From: an uncultured Solobacterium sp.
GTDB taxonomy: Bacteria; Bacillota_I; Bacilli_A; Erysipelotrichales; Erysipelotrichaceae
Reading direction: 5' to 3'
DNA: 64,000 nt
Assembly: GCA_900552125.1 (NCBI GenBank)
Contig: URYK01000006.1
Coordinates: 1-64,000, forward strand
Shown: positions 56,697 through 64,000 of the stretch, one piece after another
Layout of the letters: the number at the start of each line of letters is the position of its first letter
Numbering within the stretch: position 1 is the first letter of the stretch
The notes under the pieces: model-generated
The model's database searches: none
Seen by the model: the letters and a program-made list of their open reading frames with translations, nothing else
Told to the model about the DNA's origin: nothing
Position numbers and translations under genes: made by a program

Positions 56697-57758
56697 ATGA
56701 CATTTTATCAAGAGCTGCAACTTAGCTCAACTGGTTCAAAAGAATTGATCAAAAAGACAACAGACCCGAAGGAAAAGAGAAGGCACATCCTAATTTATAA
56801 TGTTAAGGTATACCTTGTTGTGGCTTTCTGCTTTGCTTTAGTAACGCTGTTTAGCGCAGTATTTGGTTCTGGAAACAGTGTTGCAGGAGTTGTTGTTCTC
56901 TTAGCATTGCTTGTATTAAGACAGGCGGATTTCGGAATTAAAACAACACATGGTCTTTTGTGTATTGCAGGAATTTTCGGGATTCTTATCATAGGGCCGA
57001 GATTTACAAACACTTTAGCCCCGATACCTGCATTTTTTGTAAATCTTGTTTGTATTATGTTACTGATGATTTTAGGCTGCCATAATGTGATCATGTCTAA
57101 TCATTCAACATTTGTATTAGGATATTTATTATTACAGGGATATGATGTTACTGGAGAAGAGTATAGTATGCGAGTAATAAGTTTACTCATTGGAATGGCT
57201 ATCTGCATGGCAGTATTTTATAAGAATCAGAGGAATCGGCCATATCGCCGGACATTTCTTGATTTGTTCAGAGAATTTAATCTTCATTCTGCAAGAAACT
57301 GGTGGTATATTCGACTGACAGTAATGGTTTCTACCGCATTACTCATTATGTCTTTATTAGGATTACCAAGAGCGATGTGGGCAGGAATTGCCTGTATGTC
57401 TGTATGTCTGCCATTTTCCAGTGATTTAGTTGCAAGGGCTAAATTAAGAGGGCCTTATAATATCTTAGGTTCCCTCATTTTTGTGGTACTTTATATTGTT
57501 CTTCCAAAATCAATGTACCCATATATCGGAATTATTGGTGGAATTGGAGTGGGATATTCTGCAGGTTACGCGTGGCAGACCGTGTTTAATACCTTTGGTG
57601 CGTTGTCCATTGCTTCTGGGTTATTTGGAATGACAGGAGCGGTTGTGCTTCGTATTGGAGCCAATGTATTTGCTTCTATTTATACGGTTCTTGTGGATAA
57701 GGTGTTAAATAAGATATTTGAATGGACAACACAGATAGCTCCGAAATATGAGTCTTAA
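56697..57758 (+). CDS. FUSC-family-like integral membrane protein
   Basis: A 353-residue protein with two blocks of membrane helices (about 40-185 and 215-345) separated by a charged hinge (YKNQRNRPYRRTFLDLFREFN). This half-and-half layout matches fusaric-acid/aromatic-acid exporter (FUSC) proteins and the YccS/AaeB group, without their large cytoplasmic domain. Likely an exporter or stress-related membrane protein. AAAGGTGGG precedes the ATG at 56697. Confidence 0.72.
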   Translation: MTFYQELQLSSTGSKELIKKTTDPKEKRRHILIYNVKVYLVVAFCFALVTLFSAVFGSGNSVAGVVVLLALLVLRQADFGIKTTHGLLCIAGIFGILIIGPRFTNTLAPIPAFFVNLVCIMLLMILGCHNVIMSNHSTFVLGYLLLQGYDVTGEEYSMRVISLLIGMAICMAVFYKNQRNRPYRRTFLDLFREFNLHSARNWWYIRLTVMVSTALLIMSLLGLPRAMWAGIACMSVCLPFSSDLVARAKLRGPYNILGSLIFVVLYIVLPKSMYPYIGIIGGIGVGYSAGYAWQTVFNTFGALSIASGLFGMTGAVVLRIGANVFASIYTVLVDKVLNKIFEWTTQIAPKYES

Positions 57759-57901
57759 AAAATATAATGGAAACAGAAGAAATACATTTTCATATCTAAT
57801 TGAATAAATTAATCTCCATCAGAAATAGAATCTTTGAAAAAATTACAAAAACCCCAGAATTTATGGTAAAATAGATTTAAAAAGAAAGAGGGGTGGAGCA
57901 T

Positions 57902-58354
57902 ATGATTAAAGTCTTGATGATATGCCATGGCAATATCTGCAGATCACCAATGGCGGAATTTATTTTAAAGGATATGGTGAAAAAAAAGGGAATGGAGGAT
58001 TCGTTCCTTATTGCTTCCTGTGCAACGAGCAGGGAGGAAATTGGTAATTCTCTGCATCCGGGTGCAAGAGCGAAGCTTGATGAGATGGGGATACCTCATA
58101 AAAAGCGTGCGGCGGTACAGCTTACCAAAGAAGATTATACTACCTATGATTATCTGTTGTGTATGGATCAGTGGAATATCAATAATGTAAAGAGGATCAT
58201 TGGTCATGATCCAAAGCACAAGGTACATCTGCTATTAGAATATGCAGGGGTTAAGAGGGATATTGCAGACCCGTGGTATACTGGTAATTTTGATGTGACT
58301 TATGATGATATTGTTCAGGGATGTGAGGCATTTCTTGAGGAATTAGGTGTATAA
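57902..58354 (+). CDS. Low-molecular-weight protein tyrosine phosphatase
   Basis: The 150-residue phosphatase has the P-loop CHGNICRSPM at residues 8-17 (nucleophile Cys, invariant Arg) and the general acid Asp in IADPWYTGNF. Length is standard. It could reverse tyrosine phosphorylation, and it starts a run of phospho-signalling genes: FHA protein 23 nt downstream. The ATG at 57902 has GAGGGG upstream. Confidence 0.92.
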   Translation: MIKVLMICHGNICRSPMAEFILKDMVKKKGMEDSFLIASCATSREEIGNSLHPGARAKLDEMGIPHKKRAAVQLTKEDYTTYDYLLCMDQWNINNVKRIIGHDPKHKVHLLLEYAGVKRDIADPWYTGNFDVTYDDIVQGCEAFLEELGV

Positions 58355-58377
58355 TTTGTCGATACAGGAAGGAAAAT

Positions 58378-59421
58378 ATGAAGATTATTATCAAATGTAC
58401 GGACGGAATCATGACCGGCAAGGAATGGCGATTTAATGGAAGCGGACAGATTACATTAGGAAGGGAAAAGGGCAGCATGGTTACAACTGCACCCGAAGAT
58501 AACAGTATTTCAAGGCATCAGTGTGTGATAGATGTCGTGCCGCCGAATGTTTATGTTTCTGATGCAGGAAGTACACATGGAACTTATGTGAATGGTCAGC
58601 TTATCGGTAAGAAAGGTCAGGGAGGACAGTGCCCGGTCAGAGATGGTGCATTTATTGGTGTAGGTTCCGGTGGAAGAACAGCAGTATTTCAGATTCGTAT
58701 TATAGAAGAAGAACGTGGAACAGTTTCACCGGATTATATAGCTGACAATATGGACAACCACTACAATAGAAGTTTCAATGGACAGAATCTTGGGAACGAT
58801 TTTGCTTCTTCTTTTCAGTTTGTCGTTCCAAGAATCAGGGATATATTTATTCGTCCAGTACATACTGCGATAGAATTTGGCAAGATGAATAGCGCAATAC
58901 TCGGAACGACAATGATATTAATTAATATGGCTGTTTTACTTGTATTAGCGGTTATTGTTATGGCGATTGCAAAAGATAAGCTATTTGGTTTTGGTGCCTA
59001 TGTGCCGTGGGGAAGAATCATCATTGGTGTAGAACTTATGGCAGCATTTAGCTATTTTGGACTTGCAGCTTTAATGCTTCTTTCTGCAAGAGTATTTTTC
59101 AGAGCGGAGATAACATATGCACAGCTTTTGTCATTCTATGGAGTACAGGCTATATGGAGCACAGCGTATCTTCTTGTAGAGAGTTTCCTACTTATGATTG
59201 GAACAGAGGGAAGCATCATGTTATGTCTGTTTGTTTTTTGGATAAGTATTCTCCATACATTTTTAATTGGTATTTTCAGTTATGGAGAAGTTGTGCATTT
59301 GTCACCCGATAAGAAAATGTATTCTTATTTTGTGTTTGTGATTTTATACATTATTACATATGCAATTATTCTTGCAATTTTGGGAGGCGGAGTAAGGGAT
59401 AGTCTTTTTGGACTTATCTAA
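58378..59421 (+). CDS. FHA-domain membrane protein
   Basis: A 347-residue protein. Residues about 1-110 are a forkhead-associated domain with ITLGREK, SISRHQCVI and AGSTHGTYVNGQ, the residues that contact phosphothreonine. After a linker, about five membrane helices follow (from INMAVLLVLAVIVMAIA on). It should read the output of the Ser/Thr kinase at 63053 and place a partner at the membrane. GGAAGGA precedes the ATG. Confidence 0.85.
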   Translation: MKIIIKCTDGIMTGKEWRFNGSGQITLGREKGSMVTTAPEDNSISRHQCVIDVVPPNVYVSDAGSTHGTYVNGQLIGKKGQGGQCPVRDGAFIGVGSGGRTAVFQIRIIEEERGTVSPDYIADNMDNHYNRSFNGQNLGNDFASSFQFVVPRIRDIFIRPVHTAIEFGKMNSAILGTTMILINMAVLLVLAVIVMAIAKDKLFGFGAYVPWGRIIIGVELMAAFSYFGLAALMLLSARVFFRAEITYAQLLSFYGVQAIWSTAYLLVESFLLMIGTEGSIMLCLFVFWISILHTFLIGIFSYGEVVHLSPDKKMYSYFVFVILYIITYAIILAILGGGVRDSLFGLI

Positions 59422-59545
59422 TTATTCATCATATTGGTAGGATTGCCTTTTTAAATGTAATTCAACAAGGCAATATGATTAAAATTTTCTACCCTCATAG
59501 ATGTATATTCCGTTTGGGGGATAGGAAGTCTAACTAAATAAAAAA

Positions 59546-59641
59546 GAAAACTCTACCATACGATATATTAGAGTAAGGAAAGGTTATATAGCAGCATATT
59601 TCCTCACAAATAATAGTAGTCGTTGGTAGAGTTTTTTTATT
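59546..59641. repeat. 96-nt inverted-repeat element
   Basis: AAAACTCTACCA at 59547 and TGGTAGAGTTTT near 59625 close an AT-rich stretch with a nested GGAAA..TTTCC pair; T run follows. It could be a terminator of the FHA gene or a small MITE-like element. The remaining intergenic DNA (59422-59868) holds no gene. Confidence 0.5.
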
Positions 59642-59868
59642 TTAAGAGGCAAAAAGGGTCAAGTTATGAAACGGTATGGCATTGTATGTAAAAATAGAAG
59701 TATGAAAAGCACGCATTTAAGCCCTTTTTGCAATGTACGAAAATCTTTTCAATTTTATTAATAAAAATTGTTTGGTTTTTTTCAGACTATTGCAAAAATT
59801 ACTATAAAATGGTATTTTTATAGTAACAATTTTAGCGAATAAAAAGAAAATTAAAAAGGAGAGAAAGT

Positions 59869-60963
59869 ATGGGATACAGAGAAAGAAATAACAGCCAAAA
59901 TGGTGGGTGGAACACAGGAAATAACCTGCAGTCAGGCTGGAATGCCAGGAATTCTTCACAAAATAGCTGGAACCCTAATAACTCGCAGTCGGGTTGGAAT
60001 CCGGGAAATAGTCAGCAGCCAGGTTGGAATCCAGATAATTCCCAGCAAAACTGGAACAATATGAATCCAAACAGTCAGTGGAATCCTAATATGGGCGGAG
60101 GCTATCAGGGGGATCCGGGAAGGAAAAATCGTGGGGGACTGACAAAAGAAGTAATTATTGCCCTTCTTATCGCAGTAGCAGCCATTGTGTTTGTTGTTAT
60201 TTTATTTGTGGTTAGTGGAAAAAAGAGTAGCTCTCAAAAGGACAATAACAGCACGAAAAGTTCCACCCAGGCAGTAGCAGAAGCAACAACGCAGGCAGCG
60301 ACAGAGGAGACACAGGCTACAACAGCCGCAACAACACAGGCAACTGTAGCAACAACAGCTGCAACACAAAGTCAGAACACGACAACAGCCGCAATGGACA
60401 ATACGTTTATTTTCTCAGATAGTAATTCCAGGAAACTTACAAAAGAAGAAGTACTTAGATTAAGTGCATGGGATACAAAGCTTGCGAAGAATGAGATTTA
60501 TGCCCGCCATAATAGAAAGTTTGATAATCAGAAAATCCAGGCATATTTTGATTCGCAGCAGTGGTATCATGGAACCGTCGCACCATCCGATTTTGATGAG
60601 GATGTTTTTAATGAGTATGAGAAGGCCAATGTAGAGCTCTTAAAGAAAGCAGAAGATGGAACACTGACAGCAAGTACATCCTCAGGAACATCCAGTACAG
60701 ATGATGGGTATATTATTTCAGATAGCAGTATCAGGGAACTTACAGATTCTGATCTTAGCGGACTATCTAAAGGTAAGTTAAGGATAGCAAGGAATGAGAT
60801 TTATGCCCGTCATCACAGAAAGTTTGACAGTGCAGATCTCCAAATCTATTTTGATAAAAAAAGCTGGTATTCAGGAACAATTGAGCCATCTGATTTTGAT
60901 GAAAAGAATGAGCTTAGCCAGATAGAAAAGAAAAATATCGACTTGATAAAAAAATATGAATAA
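59869..60963 (+). CDS. Membrane protein with Gly-Trp-Asn repeats and two YARHG domains
   Basis: A 364-residue protein. Residues 1-85 are low-complexity Asn/Gln/Gly with repeated SGWNPGNSQ-type units. One membrane helix follows (about 98-118), then a Thr/Ala-rich linker, then two repeated extracellular domains with NEIYARHNRKF and NEIYARHHRKF plus the WYxGTxxPSDFDE motif, the YARHG domain. The N-terminal repeat tail faces the cytoplasm in this topology. Function of YARHG domains is unclear; cell-wall contact is likely. AAAGGAG precedes the ATG. Confidence 0.8.
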   Translation: MGYRERNNSQNGGWNTGNNLQSGWNARNSSQNSWNPNNSQSGWNPGNSQQPGWNPDNSQQNWNNMNPNSQWNPNMGGGYQGDPGRKNRGGLTKEVIIALLIAVAAIVFVVILFVVSGKKSSSQKDNNSTKSSTQAVAEATTQAATEETQATTAATTQATVATTAATQSQNTTTAAMDNTFIFSDSNSRKLTKEEVLRLSAWDTKLAKNEIYARHNRKFDNQKIQAYFDSQQWYHGTVAPSDFDEDVFNEYEKANVELLKKAEDGTLTASTSSGTSSTDDGYIISDSSIRELTDSDLSGLSKGKLRIARNEIYARHHRKFDSADLQIYFDKKSWYSGTIEPSDFDEKNELSQIEKKNIDLIKKYE

Positions 60964-61030
60964 AAATATTTGAAATAATCTTTAATTATTTTAAAATAGA
61001 AACAAAGTAACAGACACGAGGGGAAAAAAT

Positions 61031-63028
61031 ATGAGAAAAAGATTTAGTTTATGTAAGAAAGTGGGAGTATTTCTTCTTACAGCAGTGATGTGTACAAGCC
61101 AGCTCAATGTTCAGGCAGAGAAAAAGTATGATTTTGAGACAGAATATCAGGTGGTTGCCGGAGCAAACGGATATTTTATCGCGAAAAATCAAAAAGGAGA
61201 GTACGGTCTGCTTGATCGTGAAGGGGAAAAAGCGGTTGGTTTTGACTACAGTGAGATGGAGTTTCCGAAAGATACCATGCAGTATCAGTACATAAAGGTA
61301 AAGCAAAACAAAAACTGGGGAATTGTAGATTATGATGAGAATCCATTAGTTCCTTTAAATTTTGAAAAAGTATCCGAATACAGTAATGGAAATACCATTG
61401 CAGCCGGATATAACGGAAATACAACATATCTCTATGATTTAAAGGGAAAGGAACAAAAGAAACAGCTTACAGGTTCTGGAAGTTATTCTGTTATTTCAGA
61501 TACTGTTTTCTGGGGGAAAGAAGACATTCGTAATGAGAAGGATAATACCTTAGTAAAGTTAGAAGAAAACAGTCTTTTAGATAAGAAGAAAAATAGTCTT
61601 GCCGTAAAGGTTGGAGATACCCACTATGCAGTACAAAGGTATACAACACAGCTGACAGGTAATTTAGAGACAGACCAGAATATTGAAGTGTATGAAAAAG
61701 ATGAAAAGACACAGGATATTCTTCCAGAGGAAGAATGGGTAAAGGATAAAGACAGTACAGTAAAGGGAAGTCTTAAACTGATTAAAGCGGTATCCGATAA
61801 AAATATCATAGCAGATATGCAGATGGATGATGGATTCAAAGTTATTTATAACATTGAAGACGGACAAAGCACATCAAAATATAAGAGCATTGGCGAGTTT
61901 AGGGATGGAAAAGCCTTTGCGGTAGATATGGATAATAACATTAAGATCATAGACACATCAGGAAAGGCTATCAATAAAAACGATATTGAGGTTGCAGACT
62001 ATAAGGAAAATACCGACAGCTTAAAGTCAGGAACTATGACAGAAAGTGAACTTGAAAAAGAGAAGAATCAGGATATCAAAAAAGAAGGACAGACTTCATT
62101 TCTTAAGTTTGAAAATGAAAAGAAGGATTGTTTTAAATTATACAGCCTTATAAAAGAAGATGTTATAAAAGGTACATGGAAAGATGTAAAGTTTGTTGGA
62201 AATGATTTTGTCCTTTTACAAAACGAAGATGACAAGTATGGTGTGATAGATAAAGATGGGAAAACCGTTGTAGAATTTGGAGAGTTTAGCAAAGACGAAC
62301 TTTTAAATGCAAGCTATTGCAATAGCGGCATTACTGTTGTAAAACAAAATGGCAATAAAAATGATGTATACTATTATCAGACGGCAAAGGAAGTAAAAAA
62401 GAGCTTCTTTGAAGCAAATAAGAAGATCATTCTTTTTGCCGGAATCGGTGTAGCCATTCTTCTTGTTATTTTATGTGTCATTATTGCATTAAAGAAAAAG
62501 GCAGCAGCAAAAGCAGAAGAACAAAGACAGCAGGAAAAGAGACAGCAGGATGCACAGAGACGTAAACCTGTTTCTCCAAAGTTCCAGCAGCCAACAATAC
62601 AGCCAGAACCACAAAGAAGAGAAAAGCCACCGGTAAAGAAGCCAAATGTTACATCAGGAAAGGGTACTTCAATCCATTCTGCCGTAAAAGCCAGTGCATC
62701 TAAACCGAAAAAAGGTTATTTAGAAGGTGTTCGTGGAGAATACACTGGTGCGGTAATACCGTTAGAAGAAGGCATGAAGATCCGTATCGGAAGAAGTCAG
62801 GAAAATAATGATCTTATTTTAAATAGTGTTAAAATAAGCAGACATCACTGCATTATCGATTATGATTCAAAACGCGATCAGTACAGAGTCGTAGATTATT
62901 CTTCTAATGGAGTATATTTGCCAGATGGAACGAGATTAGAGCGTAAAAAACAGACATGGCTTAATGCAGGAACTACCATTATTATTGGAAATGAGGAGAA
63001 CGTATTTAAGCTGGGAAAAAGTAAATAA
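61031..63028 (+). CDS. WG-repeat sensor-like protein with C-terminal FHA domain
   Basis: A 665-residue protein: signal peptide (to QA at 30), WG-type beta repeats outside (EYGLLDREGEKAVGF, NWGIVDYDENPLVPL, KYGVIDKDGKTVVEF), a membrane helix near 470-490 (IILFAGIGVAILLVILCVIIAL), a Lys/Gln/Pro-rich linker and an FHA domain near 580-660 (IRIGRSQENNDLIL, KISRHHCIID, YSSNGVYLPDG). The layout suggests an outside-sensing protein whose cytoplasmic FHA domain binds kinase-phosphorylated partners. The kinase gene follows after 25 nt. Confidence 0.85.
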   Translation: MRKRFSLCKKVGVFLLTAVMCTSQLNVQAEKKYDFETEYQVVAGANGYFIAKNQKGEYGLLDREGEKAVGFDYSEMEFPKDTMQYQYIKVKQNKNWGIVDYDENPLVPLNFEKVSEYSNGNTIAAGYNGNTTYLYDLKGKEQKKQLTGSGSYSVISDTVFWGKEDIRNEKDNTLVKLEENSLLDKKKNSLAVKVGDTHYAVQRYTTQLTGNLETDQNIEVYEKDEKTQDILPEEEWVKDKDSTVKGSLKLIKAVSDKNIIADMQMDDGFKVIYNIEDGQSTSKYKSIGEFRDGKAFAVDMDNNIKIIDTSGKAINKNDIEVADYKENTDSLKSGTMTESELEKEKNQDIKKEGQTSFLKFENEKKDCFKLYSLIKEDVIKGTWKDVKFVGNDFVLLQNEDDKYGVIDKDGKTVVEFGEFSKDELLNASYCNSGITVVKQNGNKNDVYYYQTAKEVKKSFFEANKKIILFAGIGVAILLVILCVIIALKKKAAAKAEEQRQQEKRQQDAQRRKPVSPKFQQPTIQPEPQRREKPPVKKPNVTSGKGTSIHSAVKASASKPKKGYLEGVRGEYTGAVIPLEEGMKIRIGRSQENNDLILNSVKISRHHCIIDYDSKRDQYRVVDYSSNGVYLPDGTRLERKKQTWLNAGTTIIIGNEENVFKLGKSK

Positions 63029-63052
63029 ACCAGCAGAATAAGTGAGGAATGA

Positions 63053-64000
63053 ATGCAGAAAGAAGTAGAGGGGAACAAAAGAATCACGCAATGTATGGGC
63101 TGTATGGAAATCTATGAAGCATTTGATGATATCTGTCCATACTGTGGTTATATTAACGGAACAATGCCGGAAGAAATGTACCATTTAGAGCCTGGAACAG
63201 TACTTGATAAAAAGTATTTAGTAGGTAGGGTACTTGGATTTGGCGGTTTTGGAGTAACCTATATTGCATGGGATCAGGTTCTTCAAAGAAAGGTAGCCAT
63301 TAAAGAGTATTTTCCAAGAGAATGTGCCTCAAGAATGAATGGGACTGAAGAGATTACGATTTTTACAGGAGACAGGAAAAAGCAGTTTAGAAATGGTTTA
63401 AAATCCTTTAAAGAAGAAGCGGCCAAACTGATGAAGCTTCATGATATTATCGGAACGGTGAATGTATTTGCCATTTTCGAGGAGAATAATACTGCTTATC
63501 TTGTTATGGAGTATTTGGACGGATGTACCCTGGCACAGATGTTAAAAGAAAAAAAGATAATGCCGGTAGAGGAAGCGTTAAAGATGATACGCCCAGTCAT
63601 TCGTTCTTTGCAGGAAATTCATAAAAATAACCTCATTCACAGGGATATTACACCAGATAATATATTTATTACAAAGTCTGGCGAATTAAAAGTTTTAGAT
63701 TTTGGTTCGGCAAGATATTCTGCTTTAGCACAGAATAAAAGTATCAGTGTAATCGTAAAGCAGGGGTATGCACCGCCAGAGCAGTACCAGCTTTACAAAG
63801 ACCAGGGATCATGGACTGACGTATACAGTCTTGCGGCAACCATCTACAAAATGATTACAGGCAAGGTGCCGGAAGACTCCATCACCCGTATGGTAAAAGA
63901 TACGTTAGAAGCGCCATCGGCACTTGGAATCACAATAATAAAAAGTCAGGAGAATGCTCTGCTTAACGCATTAAATACCAAAATAAGCAGTAGAACGCAG
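63053..64000 (+). CDS. Ser/Thr protein kinase with N-terminal zinc ribbon (partial, runs off the window)
   Basis: 316 residues are visible. A zinc ribbon (CMGCMEIYEAFDDICPYCGY) precedes a Hanks-type kinase: glycine loop VLGFGGFGVTYIAWD, VAIKEYFP lysine, HRDITPDNIFI catalytic loop, DFGSAR metal site and YAPPEQY. HRDITPDN differs slightly from the usual HRDLKPxN/HRDISPDN but keeps Asp and Asn. No activation-loop-following C-terminal domain is visible before the edge. The likely targets of its phosphothreonine marks are read by the two upstream FHA proteins. Confidence 0.92.
   Translation, partial: MQKEVEGNKRITQCMGCMEIYEAFDDICPYCGYINGTMPEEMYHLEPGTVLDKKYLVGRVLGFGGFGVTYIAWDQVLQRKVAIKEYFPRECASRMNGTEEITIFTGDRKKQFRNGLKSFKEEAAKLMKLHDIIGTVNVFAIFEENNTAYLVMEYLDGCTLAQMLKEKKIMPVEEALKMIRPVIRSLQEIHKNNLIHRDITPDNIFITKSGELKVLDFGSARYSALAQNKSISVIVKQGYAPPEQYQLYKDQGSWTDVYSLAATIYKMITGKVPEDSITRMVKDTLEAPSALGITIIKSQENALLNALNTKISSRTQ

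Overview
The window is low-GC Firmicutes DNA, most like a gut Lachnospiraceae (Clostridia). Pointers are the glycolytic run gap-pgk-tpiA-gpmI, anaerobic metabolism, a BceRSAB-type operon, strong purine-rich ribosome binding sites, and the style of the FHA/kinase genes at the right end. The assignment rests on gene content and sequence style, not on a database search.

Left chromosomal part (1-10056): the 3' two thirds of a 23S rRNA, tRNA-Trp, a secreted NlpC/P60 hydrolase, a radical SAM protein, a PHP-family phosphatase on the minus strand, a Na/phosphate cotransporter with a PhoU-like tail, then gap, pgk and tpiA.

Integrated element (10040-46647, about 36.6 kb): an 18-bp direct repeat that includes the last four codons and stop of tpiA flanks it, so it sits between tpiA and gpmI and splits the glycolytic run without destroying tpiA. 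A tyrosine integrase lies at the left end and a small excisionase-like gene at the right end. The left arm (11.6-30 kb, minus strand) is a decayed siphovirus lysis/tail module: endolysin, membrane protein, tail proteins, a truncated tape measure joined to what looks like a distal tail protein end, and a group I intron in the tape measure gene. No terminase, portal, protease or capsid gene is visible, and several genes change frame at internal junctions, so this is a deletion-riddled, probably defective prophage. A plus-strand block at 22.9-26.7 kb lies between the two tape measure pieces and carries zinc-ribbon proteins, a type III (RNA antitoxin) toxin-antitoxin pair of the CptIN/ToxIN kind, an orphan Spo0A C-terminal domain and a structured RNA candidate. 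The centre (30.2-33.1 kb) is largely non-coding: a decayed gene, direct repeats, a very G-poor stretch, then about 550 nt of dense hairpins that look like a giant ornate phage RNA (ROOL/GOLLD type), followed by a tRNA-like element. The right arm (33-46.5 kb, plus strand) holds many small phage genes, a HigBA-type toxin-antitoxin pair, a shortened FolD, an NrdD C-terminal half still carrying the C-terminal end of an intein, NrdG and dUTPase. One hexamer, AAGGCA, is strongly enriched on one strand between 34.4 and 38.4 kb.

Right chromosomal part (46648-64000): gpmI, a two-component system plus ABC transporter of the bacitracin/antimicrobial-peptide type, a TraX-like membrane protein, a HAD phosphatase, ilvN and ilvC, a FUSC-like membrane protein, a low-molecular-weight tyrosine phosphatase, then a phospho-signalling cluster: FHA membrane protein, YARHG-repeat protein, WG-repeat/FHA protein and a zinc-ribbon Ser/Thr kinase cut by the window edge.
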